Source: Phytopythium helicoides (taxonomy: Eukaryota; Oomycota; Peronosporomycetes; Pythiales; Pythiaceae). From it: DNA of 64,000 nucleotides. Location: NCBI GenBank assembly GCA_024867545.1, contig JANFNE010000049.1, forward strand, positions 345,686 to 409,685, given 5' to 3'. Shown piece by piece: positions 10,107 through 21,901 of the stretch. The translations under genes and the position numbers were made by a program. Position 1 is the first letter of the stretch; each line of letters starts with the position of its first letter. The notes below the pieces were generated by a model. That model made no database searches. It was not told the DNA's origin and was given only the letters and a program-made list of their open reading frames with translations.

Positions 10107-11812
10107 GTCGAGTCGGAGAGTCTAGCGTAGCGCGATGGAGGTGATCACTCGACGCTGCCGCAAAATCCGCAATGCAGGACGCGCTGCGGGCTTGTAACTT
10201 TCCTCCGAGGGGGAAAATTGGGGAGTGCCGGCCTCGTAGAGGAGCGCAATGCTGGCCGCCAAGGATGTGCCGCATCGCGTTGTAGCTCCTCGTCTGGTAC
10301 GGTACGGTCCGGCCTGATCATCGAGAAACGCGAGCGGTGGGATCGCCGATCCCATCTGGGCAAAGCCGAAACGGGAAATATACGGTACGAGATATACTGA
10401 AAGCAAGATGACGTGGTTCGGCACGGAAGCCGGTCCACTATCGTTGTGTTGTGGGAGCGAACCTACCTCGCATCCTGTCGAGCCTCGGTGCGGGAGGGCG
10501 GAATTTCGTCACCTATCTTTTTTTGCTGTTGCGGTTAATCAAATCGACCAGAGCACCGACGAGCGCGGCCGCGAGCATGAGCAGCGCCGCTCCCCACTCT
10601 GCCAAAGCCTCGAGCCGCGGAGCCGTCGGCGGCGAGGCGAAAGGAGCCGCTAGACGCTCGGTGGGGCGTTTTCAGCAGCTGTAACTACTGTACGCTACTG
10701 CTGAAACCGCTCGATTTGATTATCTACAGTACTCGGTATAGTGGGATCAAGAAATCCGCGCAGAGACGGGACTGTTCGTTGACTAGCAAAGTGCAGAAAA
10801 GAGCCTTCACGCGAAAGAAAAGCGGCTCGGTAGAGGCGCGGCTTGCACTTGCTGCACTGCAATGGCACAGCAAAATCCTGTCGAGGCGTCTGGTTGTCGG
10901 CCGCAACAGAGCGAGCTGCTCGATCGGACGGTGAGACGAGCAGATCACGAGCTCGGAATGGTGCGCATCACCCCTGCTGCGTGATTGTACGGTGTAGTGG
11001 AAGGGAGGATTGGGAGGAGGCTCGGTAGAGTCCTCGCAGATTGCGAGCTCTTTACAGCGAGCATGCATTGCTGTTCGAGTCATGAGCGTAGAGGTCTAGT
11101 GCTCGTCATCCACGTTGCGAGATGAGCTGCGCTAAACGGAGCTCGAGGTTGCCCTGGATGGCAGTCTGCGGTCTCCATGCAGAGGCTGGTCAACACGGGG
11201 TCACCATGCTCTGTTCGTGAAATCCTATCCAGCAAGGTGTTCGCGGAGAAGAGTGTTTAGCTCACTTCTACGACGCCGAGGGCTCTCTACCTTCTAGCCT
11301 GAGATCAGCGGGAGTCATTGAACTGCTGCTCGAGATCCAGACACTTTGGCACGGATGGCGTGCGTATGCGCCTCTCCACCGTCGCACCACCAGTGAGTCA
11401 ATGAGCTTTTCCGAGCTAGTTCGGCGAGTGCCCGTAGAACTTCAGCGAGTGGCCATGACCACAAGCGGGTCTGTTGGCACGCAGCTTTTCAAGCAATTGA
11501 AGGTGGCGTTTGCAACCGCTCCAACGGTTGGCCGTCCAAGCTCGCTGGCGTCAGAAAGTGGCTGAAGTCTTCGTGCATCTGTTGCCATGGAGACTGGGTG
11601 CTGAATCGCGCTTGTGATGGCAACTGCGTTCGTGGACCATGTGGGGGCATGCACGTCTGTAGGCATGCCTGAAGTGCTGGATTGCTGGATGATGGCGACT
11701 CTGTCGCACAGCAAGCAATGCACACGCAAATGGCAAATGAACGGCTGCGAGAATATTCCAGTTGGTTCGAGTGGCGTACCTAAAGGCTACATTGTGCAAG
11801 GAATGGTAAGTG
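10107..11812. other. Intergenic; shared upstream of elicitor and downstream of GPCR-PIPK
   Basis: 1.7 kb with only short overlapping open stretches on both strands and no motif I can name. It contains the promoter side of the elicitor gene (start at 10106) and the 3' side of the GPCR-PIPK gene. No RNA gene or transposon remnant was recognised. Confidence 0.5.
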
Positions 11813-14800
11813 CTAATGTGATTGTGGAGACCAAAGTGCTGGCACTCCAAATGGGCGGATGGCTGTGGACCGATCGACCTCCATGTCCTCTCCTCCACTT
11901 TCACGCTCTAGATTCGCTGGCGAGGCGCTGGTCTCTCCATTCTCACCCGCTGCCGCATCGCTGCTGCTTCCCCCAGCCTGCTGCTGCGATTGCTCCCCGT
12001 CCATGATCGAGGATGACGGCAAGGCGATTGAATTGTGGCCCAAATGGATAATCTCGTGCAGTTTACGGTGGAAGCGGTCGCGGTACGCTCGCGGCGGCAT
12101 GGCCGAGATGCCGTCGGGATCGTTGCGTAGTAGGGTCGTCTTGACGAATCGTTCGACGCGCTTCGACATGCTCCACGTCTGCAGGATATCGATGATGCCA
12201 ATGTAGTAGAACCCAGGCCCGATGACCACCTCGGACGCTCGAAGACCTCGAGTTGACTGCTTTACTCGTGGTCCAATATCAGCTTCGCCATTGTCGTCCG
12301 CAAGCTCTCGTTCCTGCTCGTCTTTAGCAGCGTCAAGGATATTCTGGAGGAAAACACTCCCGTCGCGAGTGAGGATGTTGTGCTGGCTGACCTTGTAGCT
12401 CACTTCGATGACGCCGAGCAGTAGCGAGTAATCCATGATCCCTTGCTCGCAAAGGAAGTCACTGTCGCGCTTGAGCTGATGCAGCAACATTCGTCCTTGT
12501 GTTTTACCGAATCTCAGTTTCGTCGTCAAGTCCATGTCCTTGAGAACAACGTTTGGCTCGTGACTAGTGCCTGCGCGATTCGGGCAAACGTTGCGGCCGA
12601 CACCATAGCGATACGTAAGATTGCAGTGTCGGCACGTTGCCTCGGCCCCACGACGCGGCTTCTGAGCGTTCCGATCAATCCACGAGCCTTTGATATCGTA
12701 TCGTTGGTGTATAGAGATGCCGTGTTGAATGTCAAACACGTTCTCCATCACTACAAAGTGGGCCTTGCGACCGTACATCACCAAGCAATATGAACCAAGA
12801 AACCGAGTCAAAAAAGTGTCGCGGTGGGAGCTAATGTGCGCGAGGTATTTGTCGAGAAAGCTATTAAGAAAGTTGCTCTCGTGGCTGGACAAGGACTTGA
12901 CGATGAAGCTGCGATCTGAAGAGTAAAACATGAAGGCTCCGCTTGCGCCCTCGCTCACCTTAGGCGTCGAACACGCTGCCAATGACTGCAAGAATTCTTC
13001 ATCTTTGATTCGAAACACTCGTCGAATCTGACGAAACGCAGCGGGACGAAAGTCCGTAAATTTGCACGCTATATCTGACGAGAACGCAGATGTAGTTTCG
13101 GGGGAGGTAGGTGCTGGTAGCCCATCCAGCCCGTTGGACGTTAGCTTAAATGTTCGCAAGGTGTCATACGCGCCTACAGAGTCTTCGCTTGCTGCTCGAA
13201 CCGCGACAGCAATACCCTGCGTTGTGTAGTACACAAGTTCTTCAAGCAATGCGCGGTTCATTTGAGGGCGTACAGCATCATCATCCCCCTCATCAATTTC
13301 GCTTCCTCGATCAGTTGAAGTTGAAGTAGCTGAAGCAGCGTTCGTGGCATCGATAACTGCTGCGTTCGGCCGCTTGTCTTGAGAACTCCACAGCTTGAAT
13401 CTTGAGTCTGTGCGGTATTTTGTCCCTTCACCTTTGGTTGAACCTATTGCTGGTCTCCTATAGAGGCACCACAGTACAAATGGAACGCTTCCGCGGTAAG
13501 AGAGCAGGAATGAGAACACATGTGCGAGTAGATCCAGCTTGGTTCTGTCCCCGCCATCCACCGCGGATGAGGATACAAGCCAATAACCTCCATAAACTCC
13601 CCACAATACCGCCGAGTAGAGTGCGAGTGTGACCGTTGTGAGGAATCCTTCCCGCAAAAGTGCTTGGCGAGTACGGAGAGTAGCTGCAATACCTCCGCGA
13701 AAGCGCGCAAACGAAATGAAGGATACGTATGAGTTGACGCCCAGAGTGATTACCGCAGGAGCAACAACGAACAGCCAAATTCCAGCTTTTGATTGCTCTG
13801 GTGTGCGGGGCTCACTCGCGCTCTGGGATCCCATTGACGAATCGAACATTATTGAAACCGAGCGTGCTCCAACCCAACAAAAGTCGCCAACGGCAACTGG
13901 CGCAGCAAACGAGTCAGACACAGCCATGATGATGGCGCTTGCTATCGCAGCGCCATGTGCAATGAATTGATACTTTTGCCGGTTGAGGCGTGGCGAAGTG
14001 AACGGGTTAGTCATCTGAGCGGCATAAAAAGAAGTTAGAGGCGCCAGAAACTCGAGACCAGGAAATCTGTAGACGCACTAGATAGTAAAGATCGAGTGCA
14101 GTGCACGTTGACCAACCACTCGAGCACATGATAAGGTACTCGCGCACAGTCGAAAGCTAGACATCAACAGAGATTAGACAAATCCGTTTGCATTTACTCT
14201 TGTCAGAAGCAAATCGCACCCATCGACAGGACATGTCATCACCAGCGCCTGCACCAAGTGAGTTCCATGCTGGCTCAAGGATGAACGACAGCGCGAGAAA
14301 GAATTCACATAGTGCGAGGTTCAATAGTAGCGTGTGAATATGGCGCCTGTACCACTTGATGCTAATGTAGGCCCCAATGATGATCGAGCACATGGCAATC
14401 GAGCCGACAGAGCCAAAGACTAACCCGGAGTTCATGTGCGTCACCTCCCCAACACTTCTGCGGAAGTACAATGCACAGCCACCTAGCGCGATTGACAGTA
14501 CGAGTACCCCAGCTCCAAGCAGTAGTTGTCCACAGCTGCCAGATGATCCGCAGGATGGAACGAGAGCGCACCCGTAGCGACCGTGTGGTTGATACAGCAC
14601 TCTACCTGTCGCTGGCATGTTGTCGAGCGTGTGGTGGTCTGGCGCGTGGGATTGACGCTGCTCAATCTGCTGCTGCGACCAGATGCGAGCATCGATGTCA
14701 CTCAGATCGACTCCTTGATGGGAGGCATGAGCATTTGGATCTCCTTCAGTTTTGTCGGTCGTCGGCTCGAACGATGCACGCTCGAGCGTGGCAACGTCCT

Positions 14801-15080
14801 CGACGCGCGTGATCGACAGCCTGCCATCATCTATGATGCCACTGGTATACACGCCAGTATCTCCATTGTTCGAGTGAGTAGGTGTCACCAGTAGCGGGAC
14901 GTCTAGAGTCGGATCACCAGGTCTTGGACTCGATGCTTGTTCGATTTGATCATATCCCGCTTCGTCATTATTGCTTTCCGAGTTGCGGTCGGTGTCATCT
15001 GGGTGGCCGACCTGCGAGAGCACGCCGACCGCGATCGGCAGCTCCAGCGAGGTGCCAAGCACCGCTGCAGGCCCCGACAT
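11813..15080 (-). CDS. GPCR fused to phosphatidylinositol-phosphate kinase (GPCR-PIPK)
   Basis: Three exons: 15080-14220, 14156-14079 and 14014-11813, introns of 63 and 64 nt starting GTGCG and holding CTAAT/CTAAC; joined length 1,046 residues. The N-terminal ~180 residues are polar, then helices at about 185-205, 218-241 and 248-270, the next in exon 2 (ends ALDLYYL), and more in exon 3 up to about residue 495, giving a seven-helix receptor. The kinase half (about 620-1000) shows YDIKGS (753-757), a Cys-rich insertion (CRHC), VLKDMDL, IMDYSLLLG (840-845) and GIIDIL, the PIPK signature. Known role: such fusions in oomycetes and Dictyostelium couple an unknown ligand to PIP2 production at the membrane, affecting zoospore and spore behaviour. 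The start is the first ATG in frame; the codon-level reading continues upstream to 15113 without another ATG. Confidence 0.9.
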
Positions 15081-16516
15081 GACCCGTCGACGGCTCCAGC
15101 CTGCCAGTCGCAATCAAGCGTCAATCCAAGGCCAACACAGCAATGAAGGTCGAGCGGCTATTCCGGGTCATGACACTGACCGATCCATTTCAATAATTCC
15201 AGTCACCGTCAAAAATAGCTCCGCGATGCAACACAAGCAGCGTGAAGGTCCCCTGAGCTTGTTCATGAAAGCTTCTTTTCCTTTGAGGACCGGATTGCCG
15301 GTGAGAGTTTGGTCAGCGTTCGTCTCGAGTGGTTGAGTTTCAACTTGAAACTTCCAAGGCAATTCTCACACGTCACAAGGTGATACCAATGCTCACATGG
15401 CACACATGTTGCAAATCAATGACACAACGAACACGCTGTCGTCCGAAAGCTTGTGCAGATGCATCGCCACTGTTTCTTTCTCCGCTTCTGCAACTCACGA
15501 CAACGGTACAAGTGCTCGACGCCTGCAAAGCCAAGTTCAAGATCTTCGAGAGATGCAATTCCTGGCTGATGGGCAGAGAGCGGTTGCCACGTCAAATCCA
15601 AGGAAAGGAGAGTCATGACGAGATTTTGGTGGTCTAGGAGTATGCATGTGCTCGCAGGAAAGGAAGGAAAAGAGGAAAGGAAGGAAAGCAGGAAGGAGCG
15701 AGCAACCCAGTCCACGCACATAATTTGCTGAGCAGCAACTTCACAATCACACGGCCTCTTGAAACGCAAGAGCAGGGCCTACTGGGAATCGAGCAACCAG
15801 CAATCGAGAGAATCAGAGTCCTCATCCGGACAAAGACTGAGTCAGGCAACTACGTGCCCACACTCTGGACGCCTGGGTTGTAGACGCGATGCGTCATGCC
15901 ATCAATATTTGAGGTGCTCCAGGGACTTCGAGGACAGTAGCAAACGATGGAGCGCTGAGCTGGGAGAGATTCGGACAGCAATCTAAGTGGAGGAATGGAT
16001 AAATCAAGCGAGCGGCGTTATCGCCTTACCTTGTAGCTCAAGAGCTCATGCGGAAGCACCTTGCGATATCGTTTAGACTGTGGCGAGACCGGAGCAATTG
16101 TTGCCTGCCCGACATGTTTTGGGCGACGAATTCATCGCTAGGAGATCGGCCGCATAGTCGTTGTGAAGCTGTCCGTTGGTAGCGAATGCCTGCACACCGG
16201 TGAGTTGCTCCACCAGTACTCTCTTGAGCTTCCACAAGCCCATCAGAATAAGCAGCCAGTGTGGCTACCGCCGGGGCGGACGAATCTGGGATTTCGTCTC
16301 AGTCTGGTCCATTCAATCGTCAGCCACGTCACGAGCAATGCCACAGCACCACTGCATTGCGGCTCCTGGCGTCACGTCACCGTGGGACGAATTCGGCTGT
16401 CGCTCAATCGACCGGTCGGATATCATTCAATCACCCACCCCGCCACCTGGGAACCCACCCGGCCAAGTCCATCATCATCTTCACAACCATCGTCTCTGCT
16501 CTGATCATTCGTCGAC
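15081..16516. other. Intergenic between divergent genes
   Basis: About 1.4 kb separating the GPCR-PIPK gene (minus) from the FYVE gene (plus), so it holds both promoters. Several short open stretches overlap on both strands; none has a recognisable domain. The purine tract at 15656-15698 is the only structure seen. Confidence 0.5.
15656..15698. repeat. Polypurine (GGAA-rich) tract
   Basis: Forty-three bases of almost pure A and G built from AGGAA/GGAAA units on the plus strand. It lies in the divergent intergenic region, about 575 bp upstream of the GPCR-PIPK start. Such tracts can form triplex DNA or be simple slippage products. Confidence 0.8.
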
Positions 16517-17788
16517 ATGGCCCGGGGGAGCTACGAGAGCCGTGAGAGCTTGAGCTCGTCGGCGCTACCACGGAGTCGGCGAGTTACCAAGGACGACAGC
16601 GACCTGCTGCATCGAGTTGAGACAGCGAGGCATCAACATGAACCGGTGCTGAACGACGTCACATTCGCCAATACGTTAAGGCATCGAGGAGCACGCCACT
16701 CGATTAGACCGGGAAGCGGGTGGAATCGGAAAAAGGAGAAGCGGGGCCTCTCACTCTACTCGCGACAAGACCCAGGCGCCAATCGGACCCGAGAATGGCT
16801 CACAGTCGGCCATATCAACTGCTCGGTGCTCGATCTCGCCAAGATACTGAGCCCATCGATCGAGAGCGACCTCAACTCAGTAATGAAGGAGCTCTACCGC
16901 TCGGCGTTTATCTACGGCTCAGTCGTACATTGCTCAAGATCACAATCAGTCGAATCCGTTGCCAGTGCTGTTCAAGTCGGTCCACTGCTCGTCAAGACCT
17001 GCTCGTTTGTGAGCACCAGCGTGCTGTCTTCCAAAAACGATCAGCTTTGCTTCGTCGAGCGACTGCGGCCATCCCAACACGGCGGTTTCACTATCGCAAC
17101 TTGTTCACTGCCAGCGCGCGAGCTAGCTGCAGGGACTGCGAGCAGCAACAACGTGCGGGAGATCCACCCGTTCTCGATGCTGTGGAGCGTCGAACCCGCA
17201 GGTCAACAGCTAGAGTCAACCGTGCATGTCATTTTCCACTTTCGTCTAGGCGAGATCACGAATAGCAACGGGGAGGCCGGCAAGCATCCAAGACGCGCTG
17301 CTGCACGTATGGAAATGCTCGTTAAGGGCATCACTAAGCGACTCGGGTCGCTCGCGGTCGCTAGAAAGAGGAGGGTTCGCCTCGGTTCTGACCACCAGTC
17401 GCTGTCCATTGGCTCAGTCGGAGGTATCTTTGGTCTGAAGCCAACTGGGCACCGCAACACGCGCTGCATCGTGTGCACGCGGCACTTATTCGGGCTCTAC
17501 CCGTGCGTTGGCTGGCGTCGCTGCGACCTATGCGCATATCTCGTGTGCAAGCCGTGCTGCTCGGCGCAGCAGCTGCCTCCGTGCGGCGCAATGCGAGTCT
17601 GCGACCGATGTATGGACAGCCACGAGTTCCGCGAGTACTCAAGGTCTCTCAAAGAATCCCCTCCGGCAAGACTACACGCAAACTCGGACCCTGGGAGTGA
17701 CAGGAGCGTCCCCGTGCTCGAGGACATTGAAAGCAAGTCGTACTTTGCAGGCGTCAGGACAGAGCAACGCTCCTCAATAGCACGATGA
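16517..17788 (+). CDS. FYVE-type zinc finger protein, START-like N-terminal region
   Basis: A 423-residue intronless protein. About residues 312-370 carry a FYVE-like double zinc site: CIVC, then WRRCDLC, CKPCC and RVCDRC. The RRC part stands where canonical FYVE domains have R(R/K)HHC, and one His is missing, so phosphatidylinositol-3-phosphate binding is likely but not certain. Residues ~80-290 fit the START-like half of the very large oomycete FYVE-START family (WTVGHINCSVLDLAKIL, then a hydrophobic beta-rich stretch ending VHVIFHFRLGEI), although similarity is weak by eye. Expected site: early endosomes or other PI3P membranes, perhaps moving or sensing lipids. The C-terminal ~55 residues are polar and unordered. 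It is an alternative that this is a non-binding FYVE relative. Confidence 0.75.
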   Translation: MARGSYESRESLSSSALPRSRRVTKDDSDLLHRVETARHQHEPVLNDVTFANTLRHRGARHSIRPGSGWNRKKEKRGLSLYSRQDPGANRTREWLTVGHINCSVLDLAKILSPSIESDLNSVMKELYRSAFIYGSVVHCSRSQSVESVASAVQVGPLLVKTCSFVSTSVLSSKNDQLCFVERLRPSQHGGFTIATCSLPARELAAGTASSNNVREIHPFSMLWSVEPAGQQLESTVHVIFHFRLGEITNSNGEAGKHPRRAAARMEMLVKGITKRLGSLAVARKRRVRLGSDHQSLSIGSVGGIFGLKPTGHRNTRCIVCTRHLFGLYPCVGWRRCDLCAYLVCKPCCSAQQLPPCGAMRVCDRCMDSHEFREYSRSLKESPPARLHANSDPGSDRSVPVLEDIESKSYFAGVRTEQRSSIAR

Positions 17789-18005
17789 TGTTAGGTTATA
17801 CCGAGTCGAACATCGCTCAAAGCCCGCCACCACCGACTTCATTCGCAACGCAAAACTCATACGAGCCTCTTCCTCGTCCCCTGCTCAACTTGCATATCAA
17901 CCGATGTTGAAGCCCATTCTCACACGTCGCACACGCGGTCCACTATTCGGTCAGCTCCGCCGCCACCACCGCCGCTCATCCATCATCATCCCGCCCCGCA
18001 GCTCG

Positions 18006-19215
18006 ATGGCGTCGCTGGTCTCGCGCCCCTCGCTCGCGCTGCTGCGCGCCCAGCGGGCCCGCGCCTCGCCCCTGGCCTCGCGCTTCGTGCGTTCGTCATT
18101 TTGCGGCCTCTCCGGGCCTCCAGCTCGCTCTGACGGCCTCGCAATGCGCAGATGAGCTCGACGCCCCAGGGCGGGAGCTCCGCTGGCCTCTCGCCGCTGC
18201 AGAAGGGCGCGCTGACGCTCGGCGCCGTGTTCGTCGGCGGCTACGCGGTGGGCTACGTGTTCGGCCCGCTGCCGTCGCTCGAGGACCTCGCGGGCGTCAA
18301 GGCTGTGGCAACCAAGTCGAGCTTCAATGGCGAGGTGTGTGGAGCCTGCGGCTTTGGGGACGTTGAGGAGCTCCAGCTCAGTGAGAGCGCGTGCTACTGC
18401 AGCTCATCGTGACGGACAAGGTCTTCCTGGACATCGGCATCGACGACGACTACGTCGGCAAGATCGTGCTGGGGCTGTACGGTGAGGTGCAGCCCAAGAC
18501 GGTCGCCAACTTCCGAGCGCTGTGCACGGGCGAGAGCGGAGAGGGCAAGGCCGGCAAACCGCTGCACTACAAGGGTGCTCCCTTCCACCGCATCATCCCG
18601 GGCTTCATGTACGGCTGGCGTGACTGCTGTTGGCGGGGCTGAGGTGCCGCTGAGGATTGACTTTTTGCTTCGCACTTCAGGATTCAGGGCGGGGATTTCA
18701 CGCTGGGCAACGGACGCGGTGGCGAGTCCATCTACGGCCAGCGCTTTGAGGATGAGGACCTGAGCGTGCCGCACGGAGGCCCCGGCACGCTCTCGATGGC
18801 GAACGCTGGGCCTAACTCGAACGGCAGTCAGTTCTTCATCTGCACGGGCGAGACGCCATGGCTTGATGGCAAGCACGTTGTCTTCGGCCGCGTGCTGGAC
18901 GGCATGGACGTTGTCGACATCATCTCGAGTTGCGGCCGCAAGAGCGGCAAGCCGCGAGCCAACGTGCGCATCATCAACTGTGGCGTGCTCAAGGACGAGG
19001 CGGAGCAGAGCGAGCCCGAGGCGGGCGAAGGAGACAAGCAGAAGCGTCTCACCCGCGAGGAGATGATCGAGCGCCTCGAGTCACTGCGAGAGGTCGAGGC
19101 CAACTTCCGTGAGAAGAAGAGCGAGATCGACCCCGCTATGTACAACCAGGTCATGGCCGAGATCGAGAAGGAGAAGGTTCGCGTCAAGAAGGAGCTCAAG
19201 AAGCCACAGGAGTAA
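18006..19215 (+). CDS. Cyclophilin-type peptidyl-prolyl isomerase, membrane-anchored, probably mitochondrial
   Basis: Four exons: 18006-18086, 18152-18334, 18403-18608 and 18681-19215, with introns of 65, 68 and 72 nt, all GT-AG and in phase. The N-terminus ([20 protein letters not shown]) is basic and lacks acidic residues, like a mitochondrial targeting peptide, and is followed by a hydrophobic segment ([20 protein letters not shown]). The cyclophilin domain keeps [15 protein letters not shown] (catalytic Arg, Phe, Gln), NSNGSQFFI and [10 protein letters not shown], including the Trp that binds cyclosporin. After it comes a charged helix of about 60 residues rich in Glu, Lys and Arg, probably a coiled coil. 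Expected role: protein folding at a mitochondrial membrane. An in-frame ATG at 17904 would lengthen the leader; I prefer 18006 because it starts the targeting-like peptide. Confidence 0.85.
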
Positions 19216-20156
19216 GTGCTGAAGGTCCACTGGTGCCGGCGCTCTTGGTAAAAAAATCCCTCACAATTCAGCCGTGGACTCGATCTGTTGCCACCTGATA
19301 TGTTGTCTCAAGTTTTTTTCCGGTCAATATGTACGCACCCTGCCTCATACTCGATCTGATGATGTCGACGAATCACCTGGGAACTGTGAGGAGCAGAGTT
19401 TCGGCTAGATATCGGCTGTTGGACAGCTCACCTACATGAGATGTATGTGTCCTTCAGCACGGTAGCTTCTTGTCCACACACAGCAGATGTGCATCTGACT
19501 GGAGCAAGATAGATAGATGGTAACGACAGGACCAAGAGCCATACACGGCAGCATAATGCTTACCGGTATGTGCGTCGCAACGATCAACATGTGCACGATG
19601 AGATAGAATCCGTCCTTTTCACTCCGCCTCAAGTCAAGATACGTTATCGAGGCGTTTGCCACCAAGAGATCTCTTGATCTTCCTCCTTTGAGTCCTTTAG
19701 TCTTCGATTCCGCTTCTGCCCAGCATATTGGTCTCTACCACCGCCACTACCAAAACATCAGCAACAATGGCGATGCCGAAACTGGAGCGCAAATTCTCCT
19801 GGAGTGAATTGCACGAGCACAAACCCAGCAAGACGAGTGGATTGCTATCCATCGCAAGGTTTACAGTATCCCTGGTCGGGACGCCCACCCTACCGTTATG
19901 GTAACGTCATGGTTTCTTTGGCTGTCATCATTTGTCTCCTCTCAATTGGAAAGTGCCTTTTTGTCGTCCAGTTTCCCCCAACAACTGTAAATACCAAGGC
20001 TGAGTAAATGAAACTTGTTCCCAAGCCGAACATGTACTCCACGTATTTGCAAGCTAATAGAAAGTTGTTTCTTGCATGCGTGCTGCCTACCTCTACTGTA
20101 GCTCCCAGCTATCTCTATGAAAATCAGTCTATCTACAGGAATAAGGAGAGTTGTGC
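19216..20156. other. Intergenic between convergent genes
   Basis: About 940 bp with no convincing gene. Two short minus-strand open stretches (19432-19665 and 19697-19888) encode hydrophobic peptides and might be remnants of a membrane protein gene, but they have no family signature and no clear splice links. Confidence 0.4.
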
Positions 20157-21773
20157 TCAAACGACGAACGTCTCGTTCGACGAGATGGTGTCGCGCATCA
20201 TCAAAGCAATGGAGCCGGATTCGAGCACTGAAGCTGACTCAAACACTGAGCCTGACTCGAGGACTGCGATCGATCTGTTCGTGATCTCCGTTGTCTGTTC
20301 GTCGAGGGTTTCGACATTCAATGACCGTCTTGCATCTGTGTCGAATGAAAGTGTGGACGCCAACGATACACGAGATCGTGCGGCTGGATCAAAGTGCCAC
20401 AAGAGTGCGTCGGCGCACTCAAACAGCCAGTTGCCGATGTAGTTGTCGCCCACGATGCACCACACTACTCAAAAGTGAAAAAAAAGGTGAGAACGCACTC
20501 AACAAGTCCAACAAAATCAATTGTAAACGTACTAGGTTGTTCGATGCCACCGTCATGCTGTAAGTTGACTTCGATGTAACCCGTAAGAAAATGGCACGGA
20601 TTCCACGTGTACATCCGGAGGTTGTAGATACTTCTCTTGGCCGTCATCGAGTGATAGATGCTGCCATTCACGTTGTGTTCGGCGCTTGCAAACGTGACGA
20701 CGCCGTTTGAGGTCAGCACAGCAAGAACAGACCGTGCATCACGATCCTCTGAAGGAAAAGGAATGTGTCCGCTCACAATTCGGTCACACTGAAGCGCTGG
20801 CTTCTGATAGCACCCTCTGACGCGCTGCTCCTGCGGATGATCCTCGTCTTCAGGCTCTGCCAGGTTTGTTGCAATGAGCGGCCACGACACGGCCTGGACG
20901 ACTGCCGCAATCGCCTTCTCGTCTGCGCGTTAACAGATTAGAGTCTTTCCCACAACGGCAATATCCAAAACTCGACAGCTTACCTTGCACATCAAACGGG
21001 GATGTCCACATGTTTCGGTACCGCACCGACAGTTTGTAGAGCAATGGGTTGGCGCCGAAGAGGTACTTGAGCACGGGGATTACGACAAACGCGCTCGGTA
21101 GCTTCAACGCCATCTTGGCAAAACCCTGGCGATCCATGGTCCCTGCAATTGCACTCACGCAGTCGCGCCAGACGCACTTTGGCCAGCGGTTGCACGAGCG
21201 CAGCAGCTCCATGTTCTTCCCGAAGAAGGTAAACTTGAAAGAAATAATCGAGTAGATGGCACTCATGAGCAGCATCGTTGGGAACACGACAAGGCCAAAT
21301 GCCAATACAACGGCAAAGAATGGTAGCGTAAGCACCCATAGCAGCACACTGAGGGCTGAAAACGACGTGCTGTTCGCGTGCAGGTCGTTGCTCGGCCGCT
21401 TTAGGCACCCCAAATACACTCGCAACACGATCAGCCCTGGCAATGCGAGCACCACAAGCACCGGGTAGGCAACGATAACAAGGGGACTGCTCAAAACCGC
21501 GAGTGCGAGTGCAAAGAGATCGACAGGCTTGAACTTGGTCACCTGCTGCTCCGTGTCGACCTCCTGGTGGCCCACCAGCCAGCTCAGCCGCGCAGACCTC
21601 GTTTTAGGCACGCTCTGGCGTAGCAATTTGTTGATCGACTCCTTGGTCATGGACAAAAAGTCCTCCCACGGTCCTCCGACGCGAGGCCTCGGCCGCATCT
21701 CCACCGGCGCCAGCTCTTGCTCAACCTGCTGGTCAGCCGGCGCCAGCTCCGCGCCTTGCTGCGCGTTCGCCAT
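20157..21773 (-). CDS. Multi-pass membrane protein, unknown family
   Basis: Three exons: 21773-20984, 20922-20533 and 20464-20157, introns of 61 and 68 nt (GTAAGC and GTACGT donors), joined length 495 residues. The first ~85 residues are polar with KTRSARLSW, then hydrophobic segments at about 90-125 and 145-190 form two to four membrane helices. A conserved-looking amphipathic region follows (FFGKNMELLRSC, KLPSAFVVIPVLKYLFG). Exon 2 has WPLIATNLAEPEDEDH and a beta-rich part; exon 3 starts WCIVGDNYIGNWLFEC and ends in Ser/Thr/Glu-rich sequence. I do not recognise a family. The start is MANAQQ at 21773; an upstream GTG frame extension is not used. The exon joins rest on phase and splice consensus and total a whole number of codons. 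Confidence 0.7.
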
Positions 21774-21901
21774 CACGCTCGATCTCCTCGACAGCGTTGT
21801 CTCGACTTGCTCGCTACGCGATCTCAAACAAAGCACTCGCAGTTGTGCGGATGGCTACAGCTCCTGCAGCCAAAGATCTCTTGCACCGCAAGAACCTTCT
21901 G

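Noticed and set aside
7191..10130. Long plus-strand open frames opposite the elicitor gene (for example 7075-7641, 8182-8772, 9444-10130)
   Set aside because: They are antisense shadows of a repeat-rich, GC-biased coding sequence and have no domain of their own.
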